A DNA stretch of 59,990 bases, from the NCBI RefSeq assembly GCF_014203595.1, contig NZ_JACHJK010000025.1, positions 1 through 59,990 of the forward strand, written 5' to 3'. Origin of the DNA: Streptomyces echinatus (GTDB taxonomy: Bacteria; Actinomycetota; Actinomycetes; Streptomycetales; Streptomycetaceae). The translations under genes were made by a program, and so were the position numbers. Below, piece after piece: positions 7,712 through 15,640 of this stretch (the stretch's first letter is position 1; each line of letters begins with the position of its first letter). The notes beneath the pieces were generated by a model that was given only the letters and a program-made list of their open reading frames with translations, was not told where the DNA came from and did no database searches.

Positions 7712-8944
7712 ATGAGCCAGCAGCCGGTCCTTCTCCCCTATGCCGACCCGGCCTTCGTGGCGGACCCCTTCCCGCTCTACCGACAGCTGCGCGAGGACGG
7801 CCCCGTCCGGCGCGCGGTCATCGCGGGCGGCCTGGACGCCTGGCTGGTCACCCGTTACGAGGACGGTCTCGCCGCCCTGTCCGACCCGAGGCTGAGCAGC
7901 GACGTCCAAGACGCCTCGGACCCCCGCCTGATCAAGCAGCTGCCCCGGTTCGAGCGCGAGTCGATGATGAGCAACATGCTCCGTTCCGACCCGCCCGACC
8001 ACACCCGGCTACGCCGCCTGGTGTCGAAGGCGTTCACCGCACGCCGGGTCGCCGGGCTGCGGCCCCGGATCCAGGAGATCACCGACCGGCTGCTCGACGC
8101 GGTGGTTCCGGCCGGCCGGGCCGAACTCGTGGCGGACTTCGCGCTGCCACTGCCGGTCACCGTCATCAGCGAGCTGCTCGGCGTGCCGGCGGACGACCGC
8201 CACGACTTCCAGCGCTGGACCGACGCCATGCTCGTCCGCGGGGAGAGGCTGCCCGACCCGGTCGTCGTCGACGAGGCGTGGCAGCAGATGCGCGGGTACC
8301 TGACGAAGCACCTCGCGTCGAAGCGGGACCGGCCGGGGGACGATCTCCTCAGCGCGCTGATCAACGCCCACGACGAGGAGCGGCGGCTGAGCCACGACGA
8401 GCTGATCGCCATGTCGTTCCTGCTGCTCGTGGCCGGATACGTCACCACGGTCAACCTGATCGCCGGCGGCATCGCCGCGCTCCTCGCGAACCCCGACCAG
8501 CTGACCCTGCTGCGAGAGCGTCCGGAGCTGCTGCCCGACGCGATCGAGGAGTTTCTCCGCTACGACGGGCCGGTCAGCCCGGGCATCGCCCGGTTCGCGC
8601 GCGAGGACGTCGAGATCGCGGGTGTGACCATCCCACGGGGCGCGACCGTGCTCGTCGCGTCCGCGATCGCCGACCGTGACCCGGCCCGGTTCCCGGACCC
8701 CGACAGGCTGGACATCACGCGGCGCGACAACGGCCACCTGGCCTTCGGGCACGGCATCCACTACTGCCTGGGCGCGCCGCTCGCCCGGCTGGAGGGCCAG
8801 ATCGCCGTGGGGACGGTCCTGCGCCGCCTTCCGGACCTGGCCCTGGCCGTACCGCCGGCCGAGCTGAGCTGGCGGCCCGGCGGCCTGCGCGGCCCGGCAC
8901 GGCTCCCGGTCACGTTCGCCTCCCCCGGTGACCGGGCGGGCTGA
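7712..8944 (+). CDS. Cytochrome P450
   Basis: 410 residues. The heme-binding loop FGHGIHYCLGAPLAR with the axial Cys and the K-helix ExxR (EEFLRYDGP) are intact, as is the PERF-like region. The I-helix reads LLLVAGYVTTVNLI, so the threonine is present but the acidic residue that normally precedes it (AG.ET or AG.DT) is valine. The length and pattern are those of class I bacterial CYP105/CYP107-like enzymes that need a separate ferredoxin; none is encoded next to it. The ATG at 7712 follows GGGAGG by four bases; an ATG at 7691 is possible. Confidence 0.95.
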   Translation: MSQQPVLLPYADPAFVADPFPLYRQLREDGPVRRAVIAGGLDAWLVTRYEDGLAALSDPRLSSDVQDASDPRLIKQLPRFERESMMSNMLRSDPPDHTRLRRLVSKAFTARRVAGLRPRIQEITDRLLDAVVPAGRAELVADFALPLPVTVISELLGVPADDRHDFQRWTDAMLVRGERLPDPVVVDEAWQQMRGYLTKHLASKRDRPGDDLLSALINAHDEERRLSHDELIAMSFLLLVAGYVTTVNLIAGGIAALLANPDQLTLLRERPELLPDAIEEFLRYDGPVSPGIARFAREDVEIAGVTIPRGATVLVASAIADRDPARFPDPDRLDITRRDNGHLAFGHGIHYCLGAPLARLEGQIAVGTVLRRLPDLALAVPPAELSWRPGGLRGPARLPVTFASPGDRAG

Positions 8945-9016
8945 CCCGCGCCCCGCGCCCGGCAGTAACTCCGACCACAGGGGGAAACCGGAGAATCCAT
9001 GGGCGCGGGGGCCGGT

Positions 9017-9376
9017 TCACCGTACGGAGGACGACAGGCGGTAGGACCCGGCCAGCTCTCTCACCTCGACCGAGACGGCCGACTCCCGCACACCGGCCGA
9101 CCGCAGATGCCCGTCGAGCAGGGTCAGAACGCTCTCCGACAGCCGTGCCTTCTGTTCCTCGGGGCGGCCGGGCATGAGGCCGACCTCCAGATGTACGAAA
9201 CCGGCTTCCCCGCTCGACAGGTCGCCGATGTACGTCCCCGCCGGACGGATCAGTGTCTTGCAGACGCCCGCCGAACCGGACTCCTCGAGGACCACCCGAT
9301 GCAGCTCCTTCACGAGGCTGTGCGCGTCGAGGACCCCGGTCAGATGGGCGGAGCAGTCGATGGTGAGGTGCGGCAT
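9017..9376 (-). CDS. 5-carboxymethyl-2-hydroxymuconate delta-isomerase-like tautomerase
   Basis: 119 residues beginning MPHLTIDCSAHL, so Pro2 would become the catalytic N-terminal proline after removal of methionine, as in the tautomerase superfamily. The order of strands and the central GDLSSGEAGFVHLEVGLMPGR block match CHMI (HpaF-like) proteins. In homoprotocatechuate breakdown that enzyme isomerises the ring-opened product. No other genes of that pathway lie nearby, so the physiological role is open. The upstream in-frame ATG is rejected because it would hide the catalytic proline. Confidence 0.75.
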   Translation of the reverse strand: MPHLTIDCSAHLTGVLDAHSLVKELHRVVLEESGSAGVCKTLIRPAGTYIGDLSSGEAGFVHLEVGLMPGRPEEQKARLSESVLTLLDGHLRSAGVRESAVSVEVRELAGSYRLSSSVR

Positions 9377-9499
9377 GCGGGGCCTTCCACGTCGTTCTAG
9401 TTTCTCAGGGCAACCATTTTCCCCCATGGTCCCGCGGGCACCGCGCGCGGCTCGGCTCGGGGCGGCTGCCACCGGGACGACGTATGGGCGTCGAACGTG

Positions 9500-9820
9500 T
9501 CACCGGGCTGGTGGGCTCTGTACTGAGCGGCATGGAAGCCGGCAGTCCCAGCGCACGGGAGTGCTGTTCCAGCGGCCGTAGGCGATGTCGTCGTCCGTCA
9601 GCGCCACGACCTCGGCGGTGGGACAGGGCGTGGAGTCACTGGGCAGAGAGCGCGTGACGCCGTCCCGGACCAGCCACAGCTCGGGGTCCGGCGAGGTGCG
9701 TACGACCACCGAGCCGTGCCGGTCGACCCCCTGCGGCTCGCCGTCACCGAGTACCACCGGCTCGGCGGCGGTGCGCCCGACGACGCCGTCCCCCCGGCTG
9801 CCGTGCTCGCCGCCGGCCAC
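9500..9820 (-). CDS. Hypothetical protein, start uncertain, possibly degraded at the C-terminus
   Basis: The stretch around VVVRTSPDPELWLVRDGV and ALTDDDIAYGRW has near-perfect GC third positions and a natural composition, which supports real coding. The last 22 residues after GRW lose this bias, so the end may be frameshifted. The start is guessed as GTG at 9820, without a ribosome site. No family recognised. Confidence 0.35.
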   Translation of the reverse strand: MAGGEHGSRGDGVVGRTAAEPVVLGDGEPQGVDRHGSVVVRTSPDPELWLVRDGVTRSLPSDSTPCPTAEVVALTDDDIAYGRWNSTPVRWDCRLPCRSVQSPPAR

Positions 9821-10069
9821 GGGCCGCGGAGGAGTACGACGGCCACGATCCGTGTAGCGGTCACCGTTTCTCAACGCTCGGCAACGGCCGTGCGAAGCCC
9901 AGGCGTTGTATGTCACGGCTTGGCCAAGCCCTTCCCGCGCGTTGGTCACATGTTCACCGCCCCCACCTGATGCGCCCCGCCGTCGCGGGCGAAGGATGAC
10001 CGACGGCCCGTCCGCCTGCCGGGCCGGCCGTCACTCCGGAGCGCTTCCCCCGCTCAAGAAGGGGCCATC

Positions 10070-11497
10070 ATGGCTGAGTTGACACGCCGTAGACTTCTGG
10101 GTTCCGCCGCGGGCGCGCTCGGTGGCGCCGCGGCCCTCTCCCTCCTCCCGCCCAGCGTCCAGAAGGCCGTCGCCGCGGGCCCTCCCCGGACCGGCTCGCT
10201 GCGCGACATCGAGCACGTCGTCATGCTGATGCAGGAGAACCGGTCGTTCGACCACTACTTCGGCACCCTGTCGGGCGTCCGGGGCTTCGACGACCCGAAC
10301 GCCCTCCGGCTGGACAGCGGGCGCAGCGTCTTCTACCAGCCCGACACCCAGAACCCCAAGGGCTATCTGCTGCCCTTCCACCTCGACACGCACACGTCGA
10401 GCGCCCAGGCCATCCCGTCCACCAGCCACGCCTGGTCCGTGCAGCACCAGGCCTGGAACGGCGGCAAGATGGACCAGTGGCTGCCCGCACACCGCAAGGC
10501 CGACGGCGCCAACGGCCCCTACGTGATGGGCTACTACACCCGCGAGGACATACCGTTCCAGTTCGCGCTGGCCGAGGCCTTCACCATCTGCGACAACTAC
10601 TTCTGCTCGGTGTTCGGTCCCACCTGGCCGAACCGCCTGATGTGGATGACCGGCACGATCGACCCCGGCGGCACCCGGGGCGGCCCGGTGATCAACAACA
10701 CCGCGCCCACGCCGTACCGTTGGACGACGTACGCCGAACGGCTCCAGGCGGCCGGCATCAGTTGGAAGGTGTACCAGCAGGACGACGACTACGGCTGCAA
10801 CCTGCTGGAGCAGTTCGCCGCCTTCAGGAACGCGCGGCCGGGCTCCGACCTGTACGAGCGGGGCGTACGTCCGCAGCCGGAGGGCACCTTCGAGGACGAC
10901 GCCCGCAACGACCGTCTCCCGGCCGTGAGCTGGATCATGCCGACGAGCCACCAGTCGGAGCACCCCGACTACCTCCCGGCGGCCGGTGCGGACTTCGTGG
11001 CCTCGAAGATCGAGGCGATCGCGTCGAACCCGAAGGTGTGGCGCAAGACCGCCTTCATCCTCAACTACGACGAGAACGACGGGCTGTTCGACCACGTGCC
11101 TCCGCCCACCGCGCCCGCGGGCACGGCGGACGAGTACATCAAGGGGCTGCCGATCGGCGGCGGCTTCCGCGTGCCGGCCATCATCATCTCGCCCTGGACG
11201 GTGGGCGGCTGGGTCGCGTCCGAGCCCTTCGACCACACCTCGGCCCTGCGGTTCCTGGAGCGGTTCACCGGGGTGGCCGAGCCGAACATCAGTGACTGGC
11301 GGCGCGCCACTTTCGGTGACCTCTCGACCGCCTTCCGCTTCCGTGACGCCCGGCCGCGCGCGCCCCGGCTCCCCGACGACACGGCGGAGCAGCTGGAGCA
11401 GGCGCAGGAGGAGGTGGCGACGCTGCCGAAGCCGACGCTGCCGGGAGCGGACCAGACCTTCCCGCACCAGGAGCGGGGCCGCCGTCCGCACGTGTGA
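10070..11497 (+). CDS. Tat-exported phospholipase C / acid phosphatase family protein
   Basis: 475 residues with a twin-arginine signal (TRRRLLGSAAGALGG). After the signal comes VVMLMQENRSFDHYFGTL, the metal-site motif of the phosphoesterase family that contains bacterial phospholipases C and AcpA-type acid phosphatases. VFGPTWPNRLMWMTG carries the probable nucleophile threonine, and NYDENDGLFDHVPPP supplies the second set of metal ligands. It hydrolyses phosphate esters or phospholipid head groups outside the cell. The classical PLC is about 650-700 residues with two extra C-terminal beta domains; these are absent here. AAGAAGGGG precedes the ATG. Confidence 0.9.
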   Translation: MAELTRRRLLGSAAGALGGAAALSLLPPSVQKAVAAGPPRTGSLRDIEHVVMLMQENRSFDHYFGTLSGVRGFDDPNALRLDSGRSVFYQPDTQNPKGYLLPFHLDTHTSSAQAIPSTSHAWSVQHQAWNGGKMDQWLPAHRKADGANGPYVMGYYTREDIPFQFALAEAFTICDNYFCSVFGPTWPNRLMWMTGTIDPGGTRGGPVINNTAPTPYRWTTYAERLQAAGISWKVYQQDDDYGCNLLEQFAAFRNARPGSDLYERGVRPQPEGTFEDDARNDRLPAVSWIMPTSHQSEHPDYLPAAGADFVASKIEAIASNPKVWRKTAFILNYDENDGLFDHVPPPTAPAGTADEYIKGLPIGGGFRVPAIIISPWTVGGWVASEPFDHTSALRFLERFTGVAEPNISDWRRATFGDLSTAFRFRDARPRAPRLPDDTAEQLEQAQEEVATLPKPTLPGADQTFPHQERGRRPHV

Positions 11498-11515
11498 CAC
11501 CGGCCGCCGTCCGGG

Positions 11516-11545
11516 AGGGCCCGTGCCGTCCGCCGGCCGGGCCCT
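11516..11545 (+). terminator. Terminator of the phospholipase gene
   Basis: AGGGCCCG (11516-11523) pairs perfectly with CGGGCCCT (11538-11545) around a 14-nt loop, 18 nt past the stop codon. Confidence 0.65.
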
Positions 11546-11681
11546 TCGCCCGTCCGGGACGGGGCGGACGGTCCCGGAGCCGATCGGACCCGGTCGGGAT
11601 GCCGGGACGCCCGAACGGTGATTCCTTGGTCGCAGGCGCCTCCCGTCCGCCGGCCGATGCGCCGCGGACTGGCGTCCTCGG

Positions 11682-11892
11682 GTGGAGCGGGTCTTCGACG
11701 CCGTCGTCGAGGAGTCCGGCAAGGTCGACTACAGCGTCAACACGGCCGGGACGGTGCTGAAGACGGCTCGCGCACTTCACCCGTGCCCTGTCCAAGGAAC
11801 TGATCGTCCCGTGGGTGCGCCACCTGCTCACCGACGGCTGGTGGGCCAACGGTCAGACCCTGTTCCTCAACGGCGGCTACACCACTCGCTGA
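11682..11892 (+). pseudogene. Collapsed short-chain dehydrogenase (SDR) remnant
   Basis: Three blocks typical of an SDR lie side by side with the intervening parts missing. First is RVFDAVVEESGKVDYSVNTAG, trimmed here to its start at 11685 and including the NNAG-like NTAG. Then, in another frame, comes FTRALSKEL, the helix after the catalytic YxxxK. Last is WWANGQTLFLNGGYTTR and a TGA at 11890-11892, the usual SDR C-terminus. The catalytic Ser and Tyr-Lys segment is deleted. It shares its C-terminal signature with the remnant at 49622-49811. Confidence 0.7.
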
Positions 11893-11991
11893 CCCCTCCT
11901 CGACCCCCACCGTGTCCCCGGTCCCGGCGGCAGACGGCTGTGCCGGGCCTTCTACTCTGAGGAGTGACACGAGGTCCAGGGGGCGAAGAGC

Positions 11992-12396
11992 ATGACCACA
12001 TGGGGACTTGTCATCGAGACGACCGTGGGTGCCGGGGAGCGCAAACACGTGGAGGCGTACGTGGTGGCGCACTTCACCGGCTCCCGTGCGGACGCGCTCG
12101 CGGAACTGGAACGCCGGGCGCGGAGCCATTCGCCCGAGCACCCCAGGAGCCCCAAGCGCCGGCGGCTGCTTCGGGACGGCGACGGCTTCCTCCTGGTCAT
12201 CGACGGAGCCTGGCAGTCGTTCGTCACGCGGTTCTCGGTGGCGGAGCTGCTGGAGGACTCCGCCGGGCCCGTCGTGCCCGAACCCGCGGCGGAGGTGCCG
12301 GTCGTGCCACCGGCCGAGCCGGCGGCGGACGTCGAGCGGTACCCGGACGGGGTCCCGGTCAAGCCGGCGTGGCTGGGGCGCAACGACCTGCCCTGA
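11992..12396 (+). CDS. Conserved hypothetical actinobacterial protein
   Basis: 134 residues. The N-terminal 85 residues (MTTWGLVIETTVGAGERKH, a strand-helix pattern, then LLRDGDGFLLVIDG) look like a compact globular domain. They are followed by a Pro/Glu/Val-rich linker with repeated PAEP-like units and a terminal PAWLGRNDLP. I know such proteins only as uncharacterised in Streptomyces. There is no convincing ribosome site close to the ATG. Its stop codon lies inside the first unit of a 22-bp tandem repeat. Confidence 0.6.
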   Translation: MTTWGLVIETTVGAGERKHVEAYVVAHFTGSRADALAELERRARSHSPEHPRSPKRRRLLRDGDGFLLVIDGAWQSFVTRFSVAELLEDSAGPVVPEPAAEVPVVPPAEPAADVERYPDGVPVKPAWLGRNDLP

Positions 12397-12457
12397 ACGC
12401 CCCGCCGGCCTGCCCTGAACGCCCCGCCGGCCGGCCCTGAGCGCCCCCGCCGGCCGG
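12391..12457. repeat. Three-copy 22/23-bp tandem repeat between convergent genes
   Basis: Units start at 12391, 12413 and 12435. Each reads CCCTGARCGCCCC and then a CGCCGGCC-rich end; the third copy has one extra C. The first unit contains the stop of the upstream gene. The self-complementary GCCGGC cores could fold and may help end transcription from both sides. Confidence 0.7.
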
Positions 12458-12494
12458 CCCGCGGGTGTCCCACAGCCGTCGGAGGGCGGTCGGC

Positions 12495-13361
12495 TCAGGA
12501 GGGCTGGGGACGGACGGTGAGGATCTGCTGGGCGTGGCCGACGGGTCCGGCGGTGTCGTGGAGGACGGTACTGGTGACGCCGTGACCGGAAGGGCCGAAG
12601 GTGACGGTGGTGTCGAGGCCGGTCCAGCGGCCTTCGGGCCGGCGGTGCAGGTGGATGGTGAGGTCGACGTTGGGGAACATCCAGGCGGTGGGCGACTGGC
12701 GCGCGGCGATGCCGTTGGCGGTGTCGACGAGCGCGACGTAGGACGCGAGTGGGCTGCTCGGTTCGCCGGCCACCAGGTCGAGGCCGGTGGAGATCCAGGC
12801 GGTGGCACGGCCGGGCCGTGGGGGTGCGAGCGGGCGGACGTCCAGGGAGGCGATGTAGCCGCCCGGCCATACCGAGTGCAGCGGCCATGAGGCCAGGGCC
12901 CCGGGTGGCGTGAGCGCCTCGGCGCCTCCGCCGGCGACGGCGGTGGTGTCGCAGGAGGCGAGGCGCCACGCGCGGGCCGTGACGACGGGCCGGCCGGCGA
13001 TGAGCGCGACGGCCTCCAGGAGTTCGATGGTGCGGCCCGGGCGGATGGTCTCGACGCGGATCTCGCATTCGCCGAGGGCGAGACGGCCGAGGATGTCGAA
13101 GCCCAGCCGGGCGACGGTCAGCCCGCTGTCCGGCTGACCGGCCACGTGCTGGTCGATGGTGTGGACGATCAGGCCCGCGAGCGGGCTGACGTGCTGTTCT
13201 GCGGGATCCCACGCTCCGCTCGCGTGGTCGGTGGGCTTGTAGCGGTGCTCGTCGATCCGCTCGTAGTAACTGCCGGGGCTCACCGGGTGTTGCCCTCGGA
13301 CGGCGGACAGGGCGGGGTCCTGCGGAGCCGGAACGGCCACGGACGCGGAACGTATGCGCAT
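12495..13361 (-). CDS. Acyl-CoA thioesterase-like double-hotdog protein
   Basis: 288 residues. The pattern of two tandem hotdog halves is visible: an N-terminal half with YYERIDEHRYKPTDHASGAW and SPLAGLIVHTIDQH, and a C-terminal half with ISTGLDLVAGEPSSPLASYVALVDTANGI and LHDTAGPVGHAQQIL. This matches the actinobacterial thioesterase-like family (4HBT_3/TesB type), which hydrolyses acyl-CoA esters. It lies 41 bp downstream of an MFS gene on the same strand and is probably cotranscribed with it. AGGA is found upstream of the ATG. Confidence 0.75.
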   Translation of the reverse strand: MRIRSASVAVPAPQDPALSAVRGQHPVSPGSYYERIDEHRYKPTDHASGAWDPAEQHVSPLAGLIVHTIDQHVAGQPDSGLTVARLGFDILGRLALGECEIRVETIRPGRTIELLEAVALIAGRPVVTARAWRLASCDTTAVAGGGAEALTPPGALASWPLHSVWPGGYIASLDVRPLAPPRPGRATAWISTGLDLVAGEPSSPLASYVALVDTANGIAARQSPTAWMFPNVDLTIHLHRRPEGRWTGLDTTVTFGPSGHGVTSTVLHDTAGPVGHAQQILTVRPQPS

Positions 13362-13402
13362 GGAGACATCCTAGAAAGATTCATGGCACATTTAGTTGCG
13401 CA

Positions 13403-14662
13403 TCATGGCTCCGTCCTGGGCCGTCGGGCAATGAGATCTGCCTGTACGGCGTTGACCGAGAGTTTCTGCCCCTCGACGGCGCCGGGGTTCGCCCGGCGGA
13501 CCGCGAGCGGTGCCGCGAGGCCCGCCAGGGCGAACATGGCTCCCACGGCATACCATCCGGGCCGGCCCCAGCCGATGCACAGCGCGATGAGCAGTCCCGG
13601 TCCGAGGGCCTCGGCCAGTCCGGCACCGAGGCCGAAGACACCCAGGTACTGGCCGGTGGCGTGCCGCGGGGCGAGGGCGAAGGACACCTCGAACCCGGCG
13701 GCGGAGTGCCACAGCTCGCCGACGGTGTGGACCACCACCGCGGAGATGAGCAGGGTCGCGGCGGCCCATGCCGGAATCCCCGCGGCCAGCGAGATCATCG
13801 AGCAGGAGACCAGAAAGGCGACGCCTGCCCGCCGGTAGGCCTTTCCGCCGGCCGCGGGGGAATCGACGCCCCGGCTCGCCCGCACCTGGAACGCGACGAC
13901 GATGACGGTGCAGGTGAGCATGGTGCCCGAGATGAGCCAGTGCGGGGCGCTGGTGGCACCGACCAGCCAGAGCGGGACGGCCACCGTGAGCACCTTGAAC
14001 TGGATGGCCATGATGCCGTCGAGGGCGGTGAGCAGCAGGTAGGGACGGTCCCGGAGGGCGGTCCAGCGGGGGCCGCCGGCGGCGGGGACGGGTGCCACGG
14101 GCGGGAGGAGGAGCAGGAGAGCCGCGGCGACGACGAAGGCGACCGCGTTAACCACGACCATGAGTTGGTAGGCGGTGAGGGTGCCGACCTGGACCACCCA
14201 TCCCGCTCCCACGGCGCCGAGGGAGATGCCGACGTTCGTCACCGCCCGGAGATAGGCCCGGAACTCCTGTGGCCGGGCGCCTCCGTAGTGCCTGATGAGC
14301 GGGCTGCGGGCGGCTGTTCCGGCCGCTTTCGCAGCGGCCGCCGCGCAGATCACGAGGACGAACGGCCAGAAGCCGTCGGCCAGTACGAAGCCGGCCGTGG
14401 CCAGTGCCTGGACGAGGAGGGTGCCCGCGTAGACACCGCGTGCGCCGCATCTGTCCGCCAGATGACCGACGGCGACCCCGAGGGCCAGCGCGAGGAGACC
14501 GGCGATGCCGAGCCCGATCCCCACCTGGTCCGCCGGAAGATGGACCGCCTCGGTGAAATAGAGGACTCCCGCGGTCAGGTAGAGACCGCTGCCGACGGTG
14601 TAGACGAAGTTCGAGGCCGCGAGGACGCGCTGTGGTCCTGGGGCAGGCAACAGGCGGGGCAT
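13403..14662 (-). CDS. MFS transporter
   Basis: 419 residues, about twelve membrane segments, with motif A after TM2 (GHLADRCGARG). ATG at 14662 has GGAG six bases upstream; the longer frame is not preferred. It is a paralogue of the MFS protein at 5264-6529, sharing the same N-terminal topology and sequence pattern, and probably exports small hydrophobic molecules. Its downstream partner is the thioesterase-like gene, an uncommon pair whose substrate is not evident. Confidence 0.85.
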   Translation of the reverse strand: MPRLLPAPGPQRVLAASNFVYTVGSGLYLTAGVLYFTEAVHLPADQVGIGLGIAGLLALALGVAVGHLADRCGARGVYAGTLLVQALATAGFVLADGFWPFVLVICAAAAAKAAGTAARSPLIRHYGGARPQEFRAYLRAVTNVGISLGAVGAGWVVQVGTLTAYQLMVVVNAVAFVVAAALLLLLPPVAPVPAAGGPRWTALRDRPYLLLTALDGIMAIQFKVLTVAVPLWLVGATSAPHWLISGTMLTCTVIVVAFQVRASRGVDSPAAGGKAYRRAGVAFLVSCSMISLAAGIPAWAAATLLISAVVVHTVGELWHSAAGFEVSFALAPRHATGQYLGVFGLGAGLAEALGPGLLIALCIGWGRPGWYAVGAMFALAGLAAPLAVRRANPGAVEGQKLSVNAVQADLIARRPRTEP

Positions 14663-14863
14663 GACAGGCTCCAGGTCACAGCGGGCCGGTAAGGACCCGC
14701 CCAGCTTCTTGCATATTACTCGCAAGAGCAAGAGAGTTGCGCCACGAGGAGTTCAGGCGGCTCTGCAGCCCCGGCGCCACACACGGGAGTGCGGGGCATG
14801 TCCATCGCGTCAACGGACCCTGAAAACAGGACGACTTGGGACGCCGTCGCGCCGTCGCCGTCG

Positions 14864-15514
14864 TCAGTGGCCCGCGACGGCCTCCGCCTCGGCGGTGTAG
14901 AGCCGGGCCGGGTCGAAGCCCATGCCGGTGAAGTGCCCGGCGAGTTCGAGGGAGAGCACGCCGTGCAGGCGGGTCCAGAAGGCGAGGGCGCGCCGCAGTG
15001 CCGACGGCGGGGCCGGGTGCTGCCCGGCCCAGTCCCGGTGACCGGCCAGATGGGTCTCCAGCGGTGACGGCGGCGCGGCGGGCGGCTGTTCCGCGGCGCA
15101 GGCGTCGAGAAGTACGGCCATGATCTCGGAGGTGATCCGGGTGGTGTCCTCGGGGGCGTGATACCCGGGCACGGGCGTGCCGTAGACGAGGAAGTACCGC
15201 TGGGGGTCGTCCAGCGCCCATGCCCGCAACGCGTGCGCCAGGCCGTCGAGACCCGCGCCGGCCTCGGCCCGGGCGCGGAAGGTGTCGGCCAGGCTGCGGT
15301 AGGCGTCCCTGATGAGCTCGGTGATCAGCTCGTCCCGGCCGGCGAAGTACCGGTACAGGGCCGGGCCGCTCATCCCGATCCGCTTGGCGATCGCGTTGAG
15401 GGAGAGGGCGGAAGCCCCGGCGGTGGCGATCTGCTCCCACGCGTGCTTCTTGATCTCCTCCCGCACCTGAGCGCGGTACCGCTCCCTGGGAGTGCTCGCC
15501 TCCGGCTTGCTCAT
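14864..15514 (-). CDS. TetR family regulator with WHG/TetR_C_13-type C-terminus
   Basis: 216 residues. The N-terminal helix-turn-helix is clear (ALSLNAIAKRIGMSGPALYRYFAGRDELI, shown in part: IAKRIGMSGPALYRYFAGRD). The C-terminal half (RAWALDDPQRYFLVYGTPVPGY, in part) is the pattern of the TetR_C_13 subfamily common in Streptomyces. It is divergent from a quinone-oxidoreductase-like gene, with two related operator-like sites between them, so it probably represses both. Confidence 0.9.
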   Translation of the reverse strand: MSKPEASTPRERYRAQVREEIKKHAWEQIATAGASALSLNAIAKRIGMSGPALYRYFAGRDELITELIRDAYRSLADTFRARAEAGAGLDGLAHALRAWALDDPQRYFLVYGTPVPGYHAPEDTTRITSEIMAVLLDACAAEQPPAAPPSPLETHLAGHRDWAGQHPAPPSALRRALAFWTRLHGVLSLELAGHFTGMGFDPARLYTAEAEAVAGH

Positions 15515-15544
15515 GACCTGCCACCCGCCCTCTCACTCACCGTT

Positions 15545-15606
15545 GGTTAGAACCTATCACGGACGCTATTGACGCTCACGAAGCTCATGCGTTAGAACTT
15601 ATAACG
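15545..15606. promoter_or_regulatory. Paired operators and promoter between TetR and the oxidoreductase gene
   Basis: Two matching sites of consensus GTTAGAACYTATMACG lie at 15546-15561 and 15591-15606. The second contains the perfect inverted arms CGTTA/TAACG. A promoter for the rightward gene is visible as TTGACG (15569-15574), an 18-bp gap and TAGAAC (15593-15598); its -10 lies inside the second operator, which fits repression by the divergent TetR. Confidence 0.7.
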
Positions 15607-15640
15607 AACACGAGAGCTTCTAGAGAGAGGAAGGCGAATC

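Noticed and set aside
9941..9962. Possible PhoP box (GTTCACC at 9952-9958) upstream of the phospholipase/phosphatase gene
   Set aside because: Only one good heptamer is present; the neighbouring GGTCACA is 8 bp away, not 11, so the direct-repeat rule is not met.
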